Positions 22,524-32,440 of a DNA stretch of 64,000 nucleotides are shown here, piece by piece. The notes below the pieces were generated by a model. That model searched no databases. It was not told where the DNA came from and was given only the letters and a program-made list of their open reading frames with translations. The position numbers and the translations under genes were made by a program. Numbering within the stretch: the stretch's first letter is position 1; each line of letters opens with the position of its first letter. The stretch lies in NCBI RefSeq assembly GCF_023715415.1, contig NZ_JAMBOB010000011.1:1-64000 (forward strand), given 5' to 3'. This DNA comes from Neobacillus niacini (lineage in GTDB: Bacteria > Bacillota > Bacilli > Bacillales > Cytobacillaceae).

Positions 22524-24521
22524 TTGGCTGAGGTTTTGAAATCAGCATGTCCTTTAAATTGCTGGGACAGCTGTGGTCTTCTTGTAACAGTTGAAAATAA
22601 TAAAGTAATAAAGGTTGAAGGTGATCCCTCTCACCCGATTACAAAGGGGAAAATTTGCGGCAGAGGAAGAATGCTCGAAACAAGGACCAATTCTCCTGAA
22701 CGGATTCTTTATCCTTTAAAAAAGGTGAATGGAGAATTTCAGCAAATTTCATGGAATCAGGCACTTGATGAAATTTCGCTTAAGTTAAAGGAAATTAAAG
22801 AACAATATGGTTCCACTGCTGTCCTTCATAGTCATGATTATGCAAACAACGGGGTACTGAAAAATTTAGACCAACGTTTTTTTAATAGTTATGGCGGCGT
22901 CACAGAGATTTATGGATCACTTTGTTGGGGTGCAGGAATTGAGGCGCAAAAGTGGGACTTTGGTGATGCTTATGGTCATGAACCAGAAGATGTTCTAAAT
23001 AGTAGAAACATTATTATTTGGGGAAGAAACGTCGCACGGACCAATATGCACTTTTATGAAAAGCTCCTAGAAGCAAAGAAAAAGGGTGCGAAAATTTATG
23101 TGATTGATCCACTCTATAATGCAACTGCGAAAATAGCAGATGAATATATATCAATAAAACCTGGAATGGATGGTTTATTAGCTGTAGGTATTATAAAGGA
23201 AATACTTCGATTAGGTCTCGAAGACCGTGAGTTTATTTCCCAGCATTCATCTGGATTTGAAGATTTAGAAAACCTCATTGATACTATTTCTTTAGAAAAA
23301 ATTAGTGAAATGACAGAAGTACCTATTGAAACAATCCGCTTTTTAGCAAAAGTGTTTAGTGAAAAACCAACATCAACTTTTATGGGACTTGGACTGCAGC
23401 GCTACAAGAACGGTGGGAATACTATCCGCTTGATTGATGCTCTTGTTGCGGTAAGCGGAAATATTGGTATAGCTGGCGGTGGAGCTAATTATGCCAATCT
23501 CCAGGTAGGTCAAAGCTTTGATGTTGGGAATTTAACGATGAATCATCGCAAGACCAGCCATAGACAGTTTTCAATTATGAAGCAGGCTGAGGAAGTACTC
23601 GCTGCTGTTGATCCGGAAATAAAGATGATTATTGTCACCTGTGGCAATCCTCTTACACAGGTTCCGGATTCATCCATCGTAGAAAAGGCCTTTTCATCTG
23701 TTTCAACGCTAGTTGTGATTGATCATTTTATGACTGATACAGCGGTATTGGCTGACTATGTTTTGCCAACTACAACATCATTTGAGGAAGAGGACATTTA
23801 TTATTCTTCTATGTATCATCACTATGTTAACTATGGTTCGAAACTTGTTTCGTCTCCTGGGGAAGCTAAATCTGATTTATGGATTTGGACACAGCTGGCA
23901 GAGAAACTTGGATTTGGAGATGATTTTAAGCTTTCAAGAGAGCAGTTGCTGGAAATGTCTCTTCAGTCTTTAGCTGAAAAGGGAAAAACTGTAGTTGAGC
24001 TTAAAGAGAAAGGTACTCTTGAATTGCCGGTAAAGCGAGTTCCATGGGAGGATTTCAAGTTCAAAACAGCTTCTGGAAAATATGAATTCACCTCTATAGA
24101 TAAGGGTGAAGAAGGTAAGTTGGCATTAGCAGTTCCTGAAGAATCCAAATGGAATAATGCCGAGCTGGCTGAGAAATATCCATATAACCTATTAACCATC
24201 CATCCATTAAGATCAAACCATTCTCAAAATTATCATCTTTTTTCTAAAGCACCAAAGCTTAAGATTGAAGTTGCAGAAAATATTGCCGCTGAAAAAGACC
24301 TTAGGGATGGTGATAAGGTTAGAGTATGGAATGGTCGTGGAGAAGTGAAAGGCTATCTTTCCATTTTACCAAAAGCACACCCTAACACGATAAATATCGA
24401 TGAGGGAATTTGGAGACAGTTTGGCGGTTCCGTTAATAACCTAACCTCAAGCAGAGAATCTGATAACGGACTTGGAAGTACCTTGTACGATTGTTTGGTG
24501 AATATTGGGAAAGTAAACTAA
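22524..24521 (+). CDS. yyaE: molybdopterin-dependent oxidoreductase YyaE-like
   Basis: A 665-residue member of the bis-molybdopterin oxidoreductase family (formate dehydrogenase / DMSO reductase group). An N-terminal [4Fe-4S] binding pattern is present with Cys at 9, 13, 17 and 45 (ACPLNCWDSCGLL, GKICGRG). The cofactor domains and the C-terminal aspartate-decarboxylase-like domain follow. A possible metal-ligand cysteine lies in YGSLCWGAG. No Tat signal is visible, so it is likely cytoplasmic. The substrate is unknown. The start is TTG 22524 after GGGGGTGAGGG. B. subtilis has the related yyaE next to ychF. Confidence 0.9.
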   Translation: MAEVLKSACPLNCWDSCGLLVTVENNKVIKVEGDPSHPITKGKICGRGRMLETRTNSPERILYPLKKVNGEFQQISWNQALDEISLKLKEIKEQYGSTAVLHSHDYANNGVLKNLDQRFFNSYGGVTEIYGSLCWGAGIEAQKWDFGDAYGHEPEDVLNSRNIIIWGRNVARTNMHFYEKLLEAKKKGAKIYVIDPLYNATAKIADEYISIKPGMDGLLAVGIIKEILRLGLEDREFISQHSSGFEDLENLIDTISLEKISEMTEVPIETIRFLAKVFSEKPTSTFMGLGLQRYKNGGNTIRLIDALVAVSGNIGIAGGGANYANLQVGQSFDVGNLTMNHRKTSHRQFSIMKQAEEVLAAVDPEIKMIIVTCGNPLTQVPDSSIVEKAFSSVSTLVVIDHFMTDTAVLADYVLPTTTSFEEEDIYYSSMYHHYVNYGSKLVSSPGEAKSDLWIWTQLAEKLGFGDDFKLSREQLLEMSLQSLAEKGKTVVELKEKGTLELPVKRVPWEDFKFKTASGKYEFTSIDKGEEGKLALAVPEESKWNNAELAEKYPYNLLTIHPLRSNHSQNYHLFSKAPKLKIEVAENIAAEKDLRDGDKVRVWNGRGEVKGYLSILPKAHPNTINIDEGIWRQFGGSVNNLTSSRESDNGLGSTLYDCLVNIGKVN

Positions 24522-24546
24522 CTGCTGCTTATCGCAGCAGTTTTTC
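24521..24546 (+). terminator. terminator after yyaE
   Basis: CTGCTGC/GCAGCAG stem followed by TTTTT, just after the stop codon. Confidence 0.9.
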
Positions 24547-24687
24547 TGATTTAGCCTAAGTGACTAGAGCTTCCGTCTTTCTTTGCTTGTCTTTTTACAG
24601 CCTAATGCCTATAATTGTGAGAGGCTTTTTAAAATTAAAGGACATTATTTTATTAAAATAGATTTGACTTTTAGAGGAGTGAAAGTT

Positions 24688-25788
24688 ATGGCATTAACAG
24701 CAGGAATTGTAGGACTGCCGAATGTTGGTAAGTCTACATTATTTAATGCAATCACACAGGCTGGAGCTGAATCAGCAAACTATCCATTCTGTACGATTGA
24801 TCCTAACGTAGGAATTGTGGAAGTACCAGACCACCGTCTCAATAAATTGACTGAGCTTGTTCAGCCGAAAAAGACAGTTCCCACTGCATTTGAATTTACG
24901 GATATTGCAGGGATTGTAAAGGGTGCAAGTAAAGGTGAAGGATTAGGAAACAAATTCTTATCACATATTCGCCAAGTAGATGCAATTTGCCAGGTTGTGC
25001 GTTGCTTTGCGGATGATAATATTACCCACGTTTCAGGGAAAGTTGACCCTATTTCAGATATTGAAGTTATTAACTTAGAATTAATTCTTGCGGATATGGA
25101 ATCTGTTGAGAAACGAATTAGCCGAGTGGAAAAATTAGCGAAGCAAAAAGATAAAGAGGCAGCTGCTGAGTTTGAAGTGCTCTCCATGCTCCGTGATGCA
25201 TTTGAAGCTGAAAAGCCGGCACGTACGGTTGAATTTACCGAAGAACAGTTAAGAATCGCAAAAATGCTTCATCTCTTAACGATTAAACCAGTCCTTTATG
25301 TGGCAAACGTTGGTGAAGATGATGTAGCGGATCCATCAAATAATGAATATGTTCAAAAGGTTCGTGAGTTTGCAGCTGCAGACAATGCCGAAGTAATCGT
25401 GGTTTGTGCGAAGATTGAAGAAGAAATTGCAGAACTTGAAGGCGATGAAAAGCAAATGTTCCTTGAAGAACTTGGAATTGAAGAATCGGGACTTGATCAA
25501 TTAATTCGTGCAGCTTATAACTTGCTTGGATTAGCTACCTACTTTACTGCAGGTGTACAGGAAGTTCGTGCCTGGACATTTATACACGGCATGAAAGCTC
25601 CACAATGTGCAGGAATCATTCACTCTGATTTTGAACGTGGATTTATCCGTGCCGAAACAGTTTCTTATGATGACCTATTAGCAGCTGGAAGCTATAATGG
25701 CGCTAAAGAAGCAGGAAAAGTCCGTTTAGAAGGAAAAGAATATCTAGTAAAAGACGGAGACGTCATTCACTTCCGTTTTAATGTATAA
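24688..25788 (+). CDS. ychF: redox-regulated ATPase YchF
   Basis: Obg-family P-loop protein that prefers ATP and associates with ribosomes. With the ATG at 24688, preceded by AGAGGAGTGAAAG, it has 366 residues. Motifs are GLPNVGKSTLFNAIT, DIAGIVKGASKGEGLGNKFL and the C-terminal TGS domain (AGKVRLEGKEYLVKDGDVIH). An open frame extends 105 bases further upstream, but that part does not match the family. Confidence 0.97.
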   Translation: MALTAGIVGLPNVGKSTLFNAITQAGAESANYPFCTIDPNVGIVEVPDHRLNKLTELVQPKKTVPTAFEFTDIAGIVKGASKGEGLGNKFLSHIRQVDAICQVVRCFADDNITHVSGKVDPISDIEVINLELILADMESVEKRISRVEKLAKQKDKEAAAEFEVLSMLRDAFEAEKPARTVEFTEEQLRIAKMLHLLTIKPVLYVANVGEDDVADPSNNEYVQKVREFAAADNAEVIVVCAKIEEEIAELEGDEKQMFLEELGIEESGLDQLIRAAYNLLGLATYFTAGVQEVRAWTFIHGMKAPQCAGIIHSDFERGFIRAETVSYDDLLAAGSYNGAKEAGKVRLEGKEYLVKDGDVIHFRFNV

Positions 25789-25795
25789 ATTGATT

Positions 25796-25820
25796 AGCCT
25801 TGCGTTTGCAAGGCTTTTTA
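25796..25820 (+). terminator. ychF terminator
   Basis: AGCCTTGC/GCAAGGCT stem with a short loop, followed by TTTTTA. Confidence 0.92.
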
Positions 25821-25918
25821 CATGGAGAGACTTATAATGGAAAAACTAGAATTTGTGAACAACCTTGCTTTTCTTGATTAACTATGCTAAAATTTTACCT
25901 TGTGAGTAATGAATAATT

Positions 25919-25956
25919 GCTCCTTGCCCAAATGGGCCGTTTAGACCAAAAGGAGG
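25919..25956 (+). promoter_or_regulatory. S6:S18-type autoregulatory leader of rpsF
   Basis: CTCCTT (25920-25925) is perfectly complementary to AAGGAG (25950-25955), the ribosome-binding site of rpsF. Between them lies a GCCC/GGGC hairpin followed by a conserved-looking CCG (25937-25939). This matches the described S6:S18 binding motif, in which excess S6-S18 complex represses its own operon by hiding the ribosome site. The fit is by eye. Confidence 0.75.
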
Positions 25957-25964
25957 TGACTGTG

Positions 25965-26252
25965 ATGAATAAGTACGAAATCATGTACATCATCCGCCCA
26001 AATATTGAAGATGAAGCGAAAAAAGCTCTTGTTGAGCGTTTCAACGGAATTCTTCTTGAAAACGGTGCGGAAACTGCTGAAACAAAAGATTGGGGTAAGC
26101 GTCGTTTAGCTTACGAAATCAACGATTTCCGTGATGGTTATTACGAAATCGTGAAAACTACATCTTCAGCTGACGCGGTACAAGAATTTTCTCGTCTTGC
26201 GAAAATCAGCGAAGATATCATTCGCCATTTAGTAATTAAAGAAGAAGCTTAA
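25965..26252 (+). CDS. rpsF: 30S ribosomal protein S6
   Basis: A 95-residue S6 with the typical start [13 protein letters not shown] and the motif [13 protein letters not shown] 25965 follows AAAAGGAGGTGACTGTG. An in-frame start 48 bases upstream would place the ribosome site and leader hairpin inside the gene and is rejected. First gene of the rpsF-ssb-rpsR operon. Confidence 0.98.
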   Translation: MNKYEIMYIIRPNIEDEAKKALVERFNGILLENGAETAETKDWGKRRLAYEINDFRDGYYEIVKTTSSADAVQEFSRLAKISEDIIRHLVIKEEA

Positions 26253-26274
26253 TATAAATATATTTTGGCCAGAA

Positions 26275-26290
26275 TGTTTCACATGAAACA
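26275..26290. other. parS-like site between rpsF and ssb
   Basis: TGTTTCACATGAAACA differs from the parS consensus TGTTTCACGTGAAACA at one central base. Flanking GAA/TTC extends the dyad outward. It lies in the 66-base gap before the ssb start, about 6.9 kb from the parB site. Binding is expected from the sequence but not shown. Confidence 0.8.
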
Positions 26291-26318
26291 TTCTCCAAAA
26301 GAAAAGGAGTTGATTCTG

Positions 26319-26852
26319 ATGATGAATCGTGTCGTGCTTGTTGGCCGTTTAACAAAAGATCCTGATTTGCGTTATACACCAAACGGGGTTCCTGTTGCTA
26401 CCTTTACTTTAGCTGTTAACCGTCCGTTTTCTAGTCAGGCAGGTGAGCGTGAAGCAGACTTTATTAATTGTGTTGTTTGGCGTAAACCAGCTGAAAATGT
26501 GGCAAACTTCTTGAAAAAAGGCAGTCTTGCAGGTGTGGATGGTCGTATTCAAACCCGCAACTATGAAGGACAAGATGGTAAGCGTGTTTACGTTACTGAA
26601 GTTCAGGCGGAAAGTGTTCAATTTCTTGAACCGAAAAATTCGTCTGGCGGCGGTGGCGGAAGAAGCGACAATGATCATTTCGGTGCACCACCAAGGGAAC
26701 CGCAAGGAAATCCTTATGGCGGCGGCAATCAGAATCAACAACGCCAATATCAAAGTAATAACAACAATAACAAAGGTTTTACTAAAGTGGATGATGATCC
26801 GTTCGCAGGTAACGGTCAGATTGACATCTCCGATGATGACTTACCATTTTAA
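26319..26852 (+). CDS. ssb: single-stranded DNA-binding protein SsbA
   Basis: Essential ssDNA-binding protein, 177 residues. The OB fold begins [21 protein letters not shown]; a Gly/Asn/Gln-rich disordered linker follows, and the acidic tip ISDDDLPF recruits partner proteins. The start is set at ATG 26319 (Met-Met-Asn) with AAAAGGAG upstream. An open frame upstream runs through the parS-like site and is not coding. Confidence 0.98.
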   Translation: MMNRVVLVGRLTKDPDLRYTPNGVPVATFTLAVNRPFSSQAGEREADFINCVVWRKPAENVANFLKKGSLAGVDGRIQTRNYEGQDGKRVYVTEVQAESVQFLEPKNSSGGGGGRSDNDHFGAPPREPQGNPYGGGNQNQQRQYQSNNNNNKGFTKVDDDPFAGNGQIDISDDDLPF

Positions 26853-26907
26853 CGTAAGCTTTTAACGAGCGATTTTAAAATAAACAGTAATAAAGGAGGG
26901 AATTTTC

Positions 26908-27150
26908 ATGGCAGGTGGAGGACGTAAAGGCGGACGCGCGAAGCGCCGTAAAGTATGCTATTTTACAGCAAATGGTATCACTCGCATCGATTATAAAGAA
27001 GTAGATTTACTTAAAAAGTTTATCTCTGAACGTGGAAAGATTTTACCACGTCGTGTAACTGGTACAAGCGCGAAATATCAGCGTAAACTAACAGTTGCAA
27101 TCAAACGTGCACGTCAAATGGCATTATTACCATTCGTTGCAGGTGAATAA
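26908..27150 (+). CDS. rpsR: 30S ribosomal protein S18
   Basis: An 80-residue S18 with the basic N-terminus, the motif [19 protein letters not shown], and the end [17 protein letters not shown] 26908 follows AAAGGAGGG. Last gene of the rpsF operon and the partner of S6 in autoregulation. Confidence 0.98.
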   Translation: MAGGGRKGGRAKRRKVCYFTANGITRIDYKEVDLLKKFISERGKILPRRVTGTSAKYQRKLTVAIKRARQMALLPFVAGE

Positions 27151-27152
27151 TA

Positions 27153-27268
27153 AAGCGTAAGCGCCTTGCACAGGGGCGACAGGCATAAGACGAGCCGGCA
27201 AGAAGGTTGTTTTTCACCTTCTTGTCGGATTGACTTAGACCTGAGAGCCCCTAGGCGCTGAAGCTAGA
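27153..27268 (+). repeat. interspersed palindromic repeat, copy 2
   Basis: It starts two bases after rpsR. Outer arms AAGCGCCTTGCACAGGGGC and GCCCCTAGGCGCT pair imperfectly, and the inner CAAGAAGG/CCTTCTTG forms a second stem. The ends are AAGCG and AGCTAGA. It is the shorter version of the element at 21051-21199 and in the opposite orientation. In RNA it would form one long hairpin behind rpsR. Confidence 0.9.
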
Positions 27269-27283
27269 ATAAAACAAAATTCG

Positions 27284-27315
27284 AGCAGCTCGGGGAAACC
27301 CTTGCTGCTTTTTCT
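27284..27315 (+). terminator. terminator after rpsR and the repeat
   Basis: AGCAGC/GCTGCT outer stem with an inner GGG/CCC, followed by TTTTTCTTTTT. Confidence 0.8.
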
Positions 27316-27400
27316 TTTTATATTGCAGATTTGTTGAATAGTGGTGCGTATCTAGCTAAAATTAAGAAATAGGGTTTTTTGAATTAATTGGGGTGAAGCA

Positions 27401-28348
27401 GTGAAAAATGTTCGTAAATTAACTGAAGGTGCTATCCTTTTAGCAGCCTTTGCCGTTTTATTATTACTTACCATCTATGTCCCGCTTCTTGGAATGATTG
27501 TAAACTTATTCTTAGCTGTACCGTTCATGCTCTTTGCAGCCAAGAATGATGGGAAAAGTATTTTTGTTTTTATCATCGCCTCCCTTCTACTATCATTCAT
27601 TGTGGGAAGTATTATGTCGCTGCCATTGACACTTGCCTATGGAACAACAGGAGTCGTAATCGGTTACCTTATTCAAAGAAAAAAGAATATGGGTGTTCTA
27701 TTCATCGCAGGTACGCTTGTCTTTTTAGTCAATTTAATTATTATTTATGCATCAAGTATTGTGCTTTTTAAAGTAGATATGATCACGGAAATGATTGAAA
27801 TAATGCGTGAATCACTCAATGTTTCCGCAGATATCATGAAGAATTTTGGGAATACGCAAGACTCAGAGAAGGTGTTGGAGCAATTTAATAATGGATTAAA
27901 CTTAATTAAAACGCTAATCCCAACTTTATTTGTTCTCTCTTCTTTTTTCATTGTATTGATCATGCAGCTCGTTTCTTTCCCAATCATAAAAAGATTTGGG
28001 GTTAAGGTAGAAAAGTGGAAAAGCTTTAAAGACATTTCTTTGCCAAAAAGCATATTATATTATTTTCTTCTTACTCTAATTCTCAGTATGTTTATGAAAC
28101 CTGAGGAAGGTACCTTCTGGTATATGGCAATTATCAATATGACTTACATCCTGCAATTTTTAATGGTTCTGCAAGGATATACGTTTATATTTTATTACCT
28201 CGACCAAAAGGGTGTTTCGAAAGCTATTTCTATTACAATAGCGATTGTCTCTTTCATCATTCCAATTTTCCTTTATATTGTAGGGATATTAGGTATAATT
28301 GACTTAGGCTTTGATTTACGAAAAGGCTTTACGAAAAAAGAGAGATGA
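27401..28348 (+). CDS. yybS: YybS family membrane protein (DUF2232)
   Basis: A 315-residue protein with about eight membrane segments and the DUF2232/YybS pattern (N-terminal KLTEGAILLAAFAVLLLLT, and LGIIDLGFDLRKGF at the end). It is conserved upstream of gdpP in Bacillus; the function is unknown, with a transport role suggested by resemblance to ECF-type S components. GTG 27401 is preceded by GGGGTGAAGC. gdpP starts 23 bases downstream. Confidence 0.9.
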   Translation: MKNVRKLTEGAILLAAFAVLLLLTIYVPLLGMIVNLFLAVPFMLFAAKNDGKSIFVFIIASLLLSFIVGSIMSLPLTLAYGTTGVVIGYLIQRKKNMGVLFIAGTLVFLVNLIIIYASSIVLFKVDMITEMIEIMRESLNVSADIMKNFGNTQDSEKVLEQFNNGLNLIKTLIPTLFVLSSFFIVLIMQLVSFPIIKRFGVKVEKWKSFKDISLPKSILYYFLLTLILSMFMKPEEGTFWYMAIINMTYILQFLMVLQGYTFIFYYLDQKGVSKAISITIAIVSFIIPIFLYIVGILGIIDLGFDLRKGFTKKER

Positions 28349-28371
28349 CTACTGTTTAGGAGCTGAAAAAA

Positions 28372-30345
28372 TTGCCTGCATTTATTGAAAAACGCTCGAT
28401 TCGTTATCCTTTTTACGGGCTAATAGGCATTACAGTGGTGCTACTCATTGTTTTGGCCAACTATAATTGGATACTCAGCTTGGTGGGATTACTTCTCATC
28501 ATCCCGCCGCTGTACTATATGATAGTCATCGAAACCAGCCAAAGAAAAGAGATGGAAGAATATATCTCCACCCTTTCGTACCGAGTGAAGCGGGTAGGCG
28601 AAGAAGCGCTGATGGAGATGCCGATTGGAATCATGCTCATTAATGATGAGTACTCTATTGAGTGGACGAATCCATTTCTTTCCTCCTATTTTGATGAAGA
28701 TACTCTAATTGGAAAATCGCTCTATGAAATAGCTGAAACGCTGATACCATTAATCAAGCAAGAAGTAGAAACGGAAATCATTACTCTGCATGAGAGAAAG
28801 TTCCGAGTCATCCTTAAGAGTGAGGAAAAACTCCTCTACTTCTTTGATGTAACAGAGCAAAAAGAAATTGAAAAAATGTATCATGACGAACGTACTGTTA
28901 TTGCGGTTATCTTCTTAGATAATTATGATGAACTCACACAAGGTATGGATGACCAAATGCGTGGAAGTATTAACAATATGGTTACTTCAACCCTAAATAA
29001 GTGGGCCCAGGACAACGGTATTTTTCTTAAAAGAATTTCATCTGAACGTTTTATTGCTGTTTTTAATGAGGCAATATTGCTGCTTCTGGAAAAAGGAAAG
29101 TTTACTGTCCTTGACGAGATTAGAGAAATGACTTCTAAGCAGAATATCTCCTTTACACTCAGTATTGGTGTAGGTGCCGGGACACCTTCTTTGCCTGAGT
29201 TAGGTGTATTAGCGCAATCGAGTCTTGATCTAGCCCTTGGACGCGGCGGAGATCAGGTAGCCATCAAACATCCTAATGGCAAGGTGAAATTCTTTGGCGG
29301 TAAAACAAATCCAGTTGAAAAACGGACAAGAGTGCGTGCACGTGTCATTTCTCATGCATTAAAGGATCTAATTACCGCAAGTGATAAAGTAATTATTATG
29401 GGTCATAAAAATCCTGATATGGATTCTATTGGTTCCTCCATTGGTATATACAAGGTTGCTCAAATGAATCAAAAGGATGCCTACATAGTTTTAAACCCTC
29501 AAGAAATGGATGGCGCAGTGCATAGACTCATGGGAGAAATTCGCCAACAAGAGCAATTATTTTCTCGATTCATTGGTCCAGAAGAGGCATTGGAAATTTC
29601 AACAGAAAAAACATTGTTAGTTATCGTAGATACCCATAAGCCTGCGCTCGTCATTGAAGAAAGACTGCTAAATAAAATTGATAATGTTGTGGTAATTGAC
29701 CATCATCGCCGTGGAGAAGAATTTATAGCAAATCCAGTTCTTGTTTATATGGAGCCATATGCTTCCTCTACTGCCGAGCTTGTAACCGAATTTCTTGAAT
29801 ACCAGCCAAAACGCGGTAAAATAGAAATGATAGAAGCAACGGCACTGCTTGCGGGGATCGTGGTAGATACGAAAAGCTTTACCTTACGAACAGGTGCTAG
29901 AACCTTTGACGCTGCCTCCTATTTACGAGGCCAAGGGGCAGATACCATCCTGGTTCAGAAGTTTTTAAAGGAAAGCGTTGATACGTATATTAAGCGGGCT
30001 AAATTAATTGAATCAGTCCTATTTTATCGCGACGGGATTGCGATTGCTAAAGGAGATGAAGGTGATCTTCATGATCAGGTCTTACTCGCTCAGGCAGCAG
30101 ATACACTTCTGACTATGGATGGTGTAGGAGCCTCCTTCGTGATTGCAAAGCGGAATGAGGGTCTGATTGGGATTAGTGCCAGATCATTAGGCAATGTAAA
30201 TGTCCAGGTCATTATGGAAAAACTACAAGGCGGCGGGCACCTGACAAATGCTGCCACCCAGTTGACGGGCATCTCCATAACAGAAGCAGAAAGACAATTA
30301 AAGCTAGCAATTGAAGACTATTTTGAAGGTGGGAAAAAAGAATGA
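28372..30345 (+). CDS. gdpP: cyclic-di-AMP phosphodiesterase GdpP
   Basis: Membrane c-di-AMP phosphodiesterase, 657 residues. Two N-terminal membrane helices (about 15-55) are followed by a PAS domain, a degenerate GGDEF domain (SSERFIAVF replaces the usual signature) and the DHH-DHHA1 catalytic unit with [24 protein letters not shown] and [12 protein letters not shown]. It starts at TTG 28372 with TTAGGAGC upstream. Its last four bases overlap rplI, so the two are translationally coupled. Confidence 0.97.
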   Translation: MPAFIEKRSIRYPFYGLIGITVVLLIVLANYNWILSLVGLLLIIPPLYYMIVIETSQRKEMEEYISTLSYRVKRVGEEALMEMPIGIMLINDEYSIEWTNPFLSSYFDEDTLIGKSLYEIAETLIPLIKQEVETEIITLHERKFRVILKSEEKLLYFFDVTEQKEIEKMYHDERTVIAVIFLDNYDELTQGMDDQMRGSINNMVTSTLNKWAQDNGIFLKRISSERFIAVFNEAILLLLEKGKFTVLDEIREMTSKQNISFTLSIGVGAGTPSLPELGVLAQSSLDLALGRGGDQVAIKHPNGKVKFFGGKTNPVEKRTRVRARVISHALKDLITASDKVIIMGHKNPDMDSIGSSIGIYKVAQMNQKDAYIVLNPQEMDGAVHRLMGEIRQQEQLFSRFIGPEEALEISTEKTLLVIVDTHKPALVIEERLLNKIDNVVVIDHHRRGEEFIANPVLVYMEPYASSTAELVTEFLEYQPKRGKIEMIEATALLAGIVVDTKSFTLRTGARTFDAASYLRGQGADTILVQKFLKESVDTYIKRAKLIESVLFYRDGIAIAKGDEGDLHDQVLLAQAADTLLTMDGVGASFVIAKRNEGLIGISARSLGNVNVQVIMEKLQGGGHLTNAATQLTGISITEAERQLKLAIEDYFEGGKKE

Positions 30346-30791
30346 AGGTAATTTTTCTAAAAGATGTAAAAGGAAAAGGTAAAAAAGGTGAAGTAAAGAA
30401 TGTTGCGGATGGATATGCGCATAATTTCTTAATTAAGCAGGGTCTTGCAATTGAAGCGAGTAATGCAAACATCAGTACACTTGAGGGTCAAAAGAAAAAG
30501 GAAGACAAGCGTGCGGCAGAAGAGCTTGCTGAAGCTAAAAAGCTTGGAGAACAGTTAGAAAAAATTACTGTTGAGCTATCTGCTAAAGCGGGTGAAGGCG
30601 GTCGCCTTTTTGGCTCAATTACGACGAAACAAATTGCGGAAGAACTTCAAAAGAAACACAGTATTAAAATTGATAAGCGCAAAATGGAATTATCTGATGC
30701 CATTCGTACATTAGGTCATACGAAAGTTCCAGTTAAGCTTCATCATGAAGTTGTAGCTACTTTAACTGTTCATGTAAAAGAAGTAAATTAA
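30342..30791 (+). CDS. rplI: 50S ribosomal protein L9
   Basis: A 149-residue L9. The N-terminal RNA-binding part has [19 protein letters not shown] and [12 protein letters not shown], a long helix follows, and the C-terminal domain has [16 protein letters not shown]. It starts within the last codons of gdpP. Confidence 0.98.
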   Translation: MKVIFLKDVKGKGKKGEVKNVADGYAHNFLIKQGLAIEASNANISTLEGQKKKEDKRAAEELAEAKKLGEQLEKITVELSAKAGEGGRLFGSITTKQIAEELQKKHSIKIDKRKMELSDAIRTLGHTKVPVKLHHEVVATLTVHVKEVN

Positions 30792-30870
30792 TTTCCAGTT
30801 CAAATTTTAGATAAACATGTTAAAATGATAAAAGTTAAGAGAAAAAGGAATTACACCTTTTCTTAAGTGA

Positions 30871-30905
30871 GTGACGTGATCGGTTGAGGCTGGTCACTTT
30901 TCTTT
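30871..30905 (+). terminator. possible rplI terminator
   Basis: AGTGAC/GTCACT stem with a 16-17 base loop, followed by TTTTCTTTATT. The large loop makes it a weaker candidate than the other terminators here. Confidence 0.5.
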
Positions 30906-30981
30906 ATTATGGAGATAATTAGTTCTAATACTATTACTATATAAATAAATTATCCTCTTCAAATTAGGAGGTTTTTGATAG

Positions 30982-32331
30982 ATGAATGATTTATATGCTG
31001 ATCGTCTGCCACCGCAAAATATTGAAGCCGAACAGGCTGTATTAGGTGCGATATTTTTAGAGCCCTCTTCTTTAACGGTAGCCTCCGAAGTCTTAATACC
31101 AGAAGACTTTTATCGTGCTGCCCACCAAAAGATATTTAATGCTATGCTGAAGCTGAATGACGAAGGTAAGGTTGTTGACCTTGTAACGGTAACCGAGGAA
31201 TTAGCAGCAGCAAAGCTCATTGAAGATACTGGCGGAGTAAGTTATTTAAGTGAATTGGCTAGCTCTGTTCCAACAGCTGCTAATATCGAATATTATGCGA
31301 GAATCGTAGAAGAAAAGAGTTTGCTTCGACGCTTAATACGAACAGCAACGGAGATTGCATCGGATGGCTATTCTCGTGAAGATGAAGTGGAAGCACTTTT
31401 AAGCGAAGCTGAGAAAAATATCCTTGCTGTGGCTCAGCGAAAAAATGCTGGTTCGTTTCATAATATCAAGGATGTCTTAGTTCGTACGTATGACAACATT
31501 GAAGAAATGCACAACCGCGTAGGGGATATTACCGGTATTTCAACTGGATTTGCTGAGTTAGACAGGATGACAGCAGGGTTCCAGCGGAATGATTTAATTA
31601 TTGTCGGTGCCCGTCCTTCTGTTGGTAAAACAGCCTTTGCCTTGAATATTGCAGCCAATGTTGCAACAAAAACAAATGAAAATGTCGCCATTTTTAGTCT
31701 CGAGATGGGTGCAGAACAGCTTGTTATGCGTATGCTTTGTTCGGAAGGAAATATCGATGCGCAAAGGCTGCGTACCGGTTCCCTTACGGATGATGACTGG
31801 GGCAAGCTGACGATGGCCATGGGAAGCCTGTCAAATTCGGGGATTTTTATTGACGATACACCTGGGGTTAGAATTAGTGATATCCGTTCAAAATGCCGTC
31901 GTCTGCAGCAAGAGCATGGCTTAGGCATGATCCTAATCGATTATTTACAGTTAATCTTAGGAAATGGCCGCTCTGGCGAAAACCGTCAGCAGGAGGTTTC
32001 GGAGATTTCCCGTTCCCTAAAACAATTAGCGCGTGAGCTTAAGGTTCCTGTTATTGCCCTTTCTCAGCTTTCCCGTGGTGTCGAGCAGCGTCAGGACAAG
32101 CGTCCGATGATGTCCGATATCCGTGAATCTGGTTCGATTGAGCAGGATGCCGATATCGTTGCCTTCTTATACCGTGATGATTACTACGATAAAGAATCCG
32201 AGAATAAAAACATCATCGAAATCATCATCGCAAAGCAGCGTAACGGCCCAACAGGTACCGTTTCGCTGGCCTTTGTGAAGGAATACAATAAATTCGTAAA
32301 CCTGGAGACACGGTACGATCCAAGTGCCTAG
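30982..32331 (+). CDS. dnaC: replicative DNA helicase (DnaC in Bacillus, DnaB family)
   Basis: Hexameric fork helicase, 449 residues. The N-terminal domain begins RLPPQNIEAEQAVLGAIFLE. The RecA-like domain has Walker A GARPSVGKTAFALNIA, Walker B LGMILIDYLQLI, and SQLSRGVEQRQDKRPMMSD. No intein is present. ATG 30982 follows AGGAGG. The symbol follows B. subtilis usage; elsewhere it is dnaB. Confidence 0.97.
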   Translation: MNDLYADRLPPQNIEAEQAVLGAIFLEPSSLTVASEVLIPEDFYRAAHQKIFNAMLKLNDEGKVVDLVTVTEELAAAKLIEDTGGVSYLSELASSVPTAANIEYYARIVEEKSLLRRLIRTATEIASDGYSREDEVEALLSEAEKNILAVAQRKNAGSFHNIKDVLVRTYDNIEEMHNRVGDITGISTGFAELDRMTAGFQRNDLIIVGARPSVGKTAFALNIAANVATKTNENVAIFSLEMGAEQLVMRMLCSEGNIDAQRLRTGSLTDDDWGKLTMAMGSLSNSGIFIDDTPGVRISDIRSKCRRLQQEHGLGMILIDYLQLILGNGRSGENRQQEVSEISRSLKQLARELKVPVIALSQLSRGVEQRQDKRPMMSDIRESGSIEQDADIVAFLYRDDYYDKESENKNIIEIIIAKQRNGPTGTVSLAFVKEYNKFVNLETRYDPSA

Positions 32332-32348
32332 CTCCTTTAGAGAAAGCT

Positions 32349-32379
32349 AAGCTAGCCAAATTTTTGGCTAGCTTTTTTT
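32349..32379 (+). terminator. dnaC terminator
   Basis: Perfect 12-base stem AAGCTAGCCAAA/TTTGGCTAGCTT with a two-base loop, ending in a run of T. Confidence 0.94.
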
Positions 32380-32440
32380 GATAGATTGGTTGATTAAATG
32401 TGCCTTAATAGATCTGATTAGCCATTTTTTATGAAATTGA

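Noticed and set aside
24556..24590. CTAGAGCTTCCGTCTTTC as another copy of the interspersed repeat
   Set aside because: Only a few bases resemble the repeat end and the diagnostic GCGCC and GGGGC blocks are missing.
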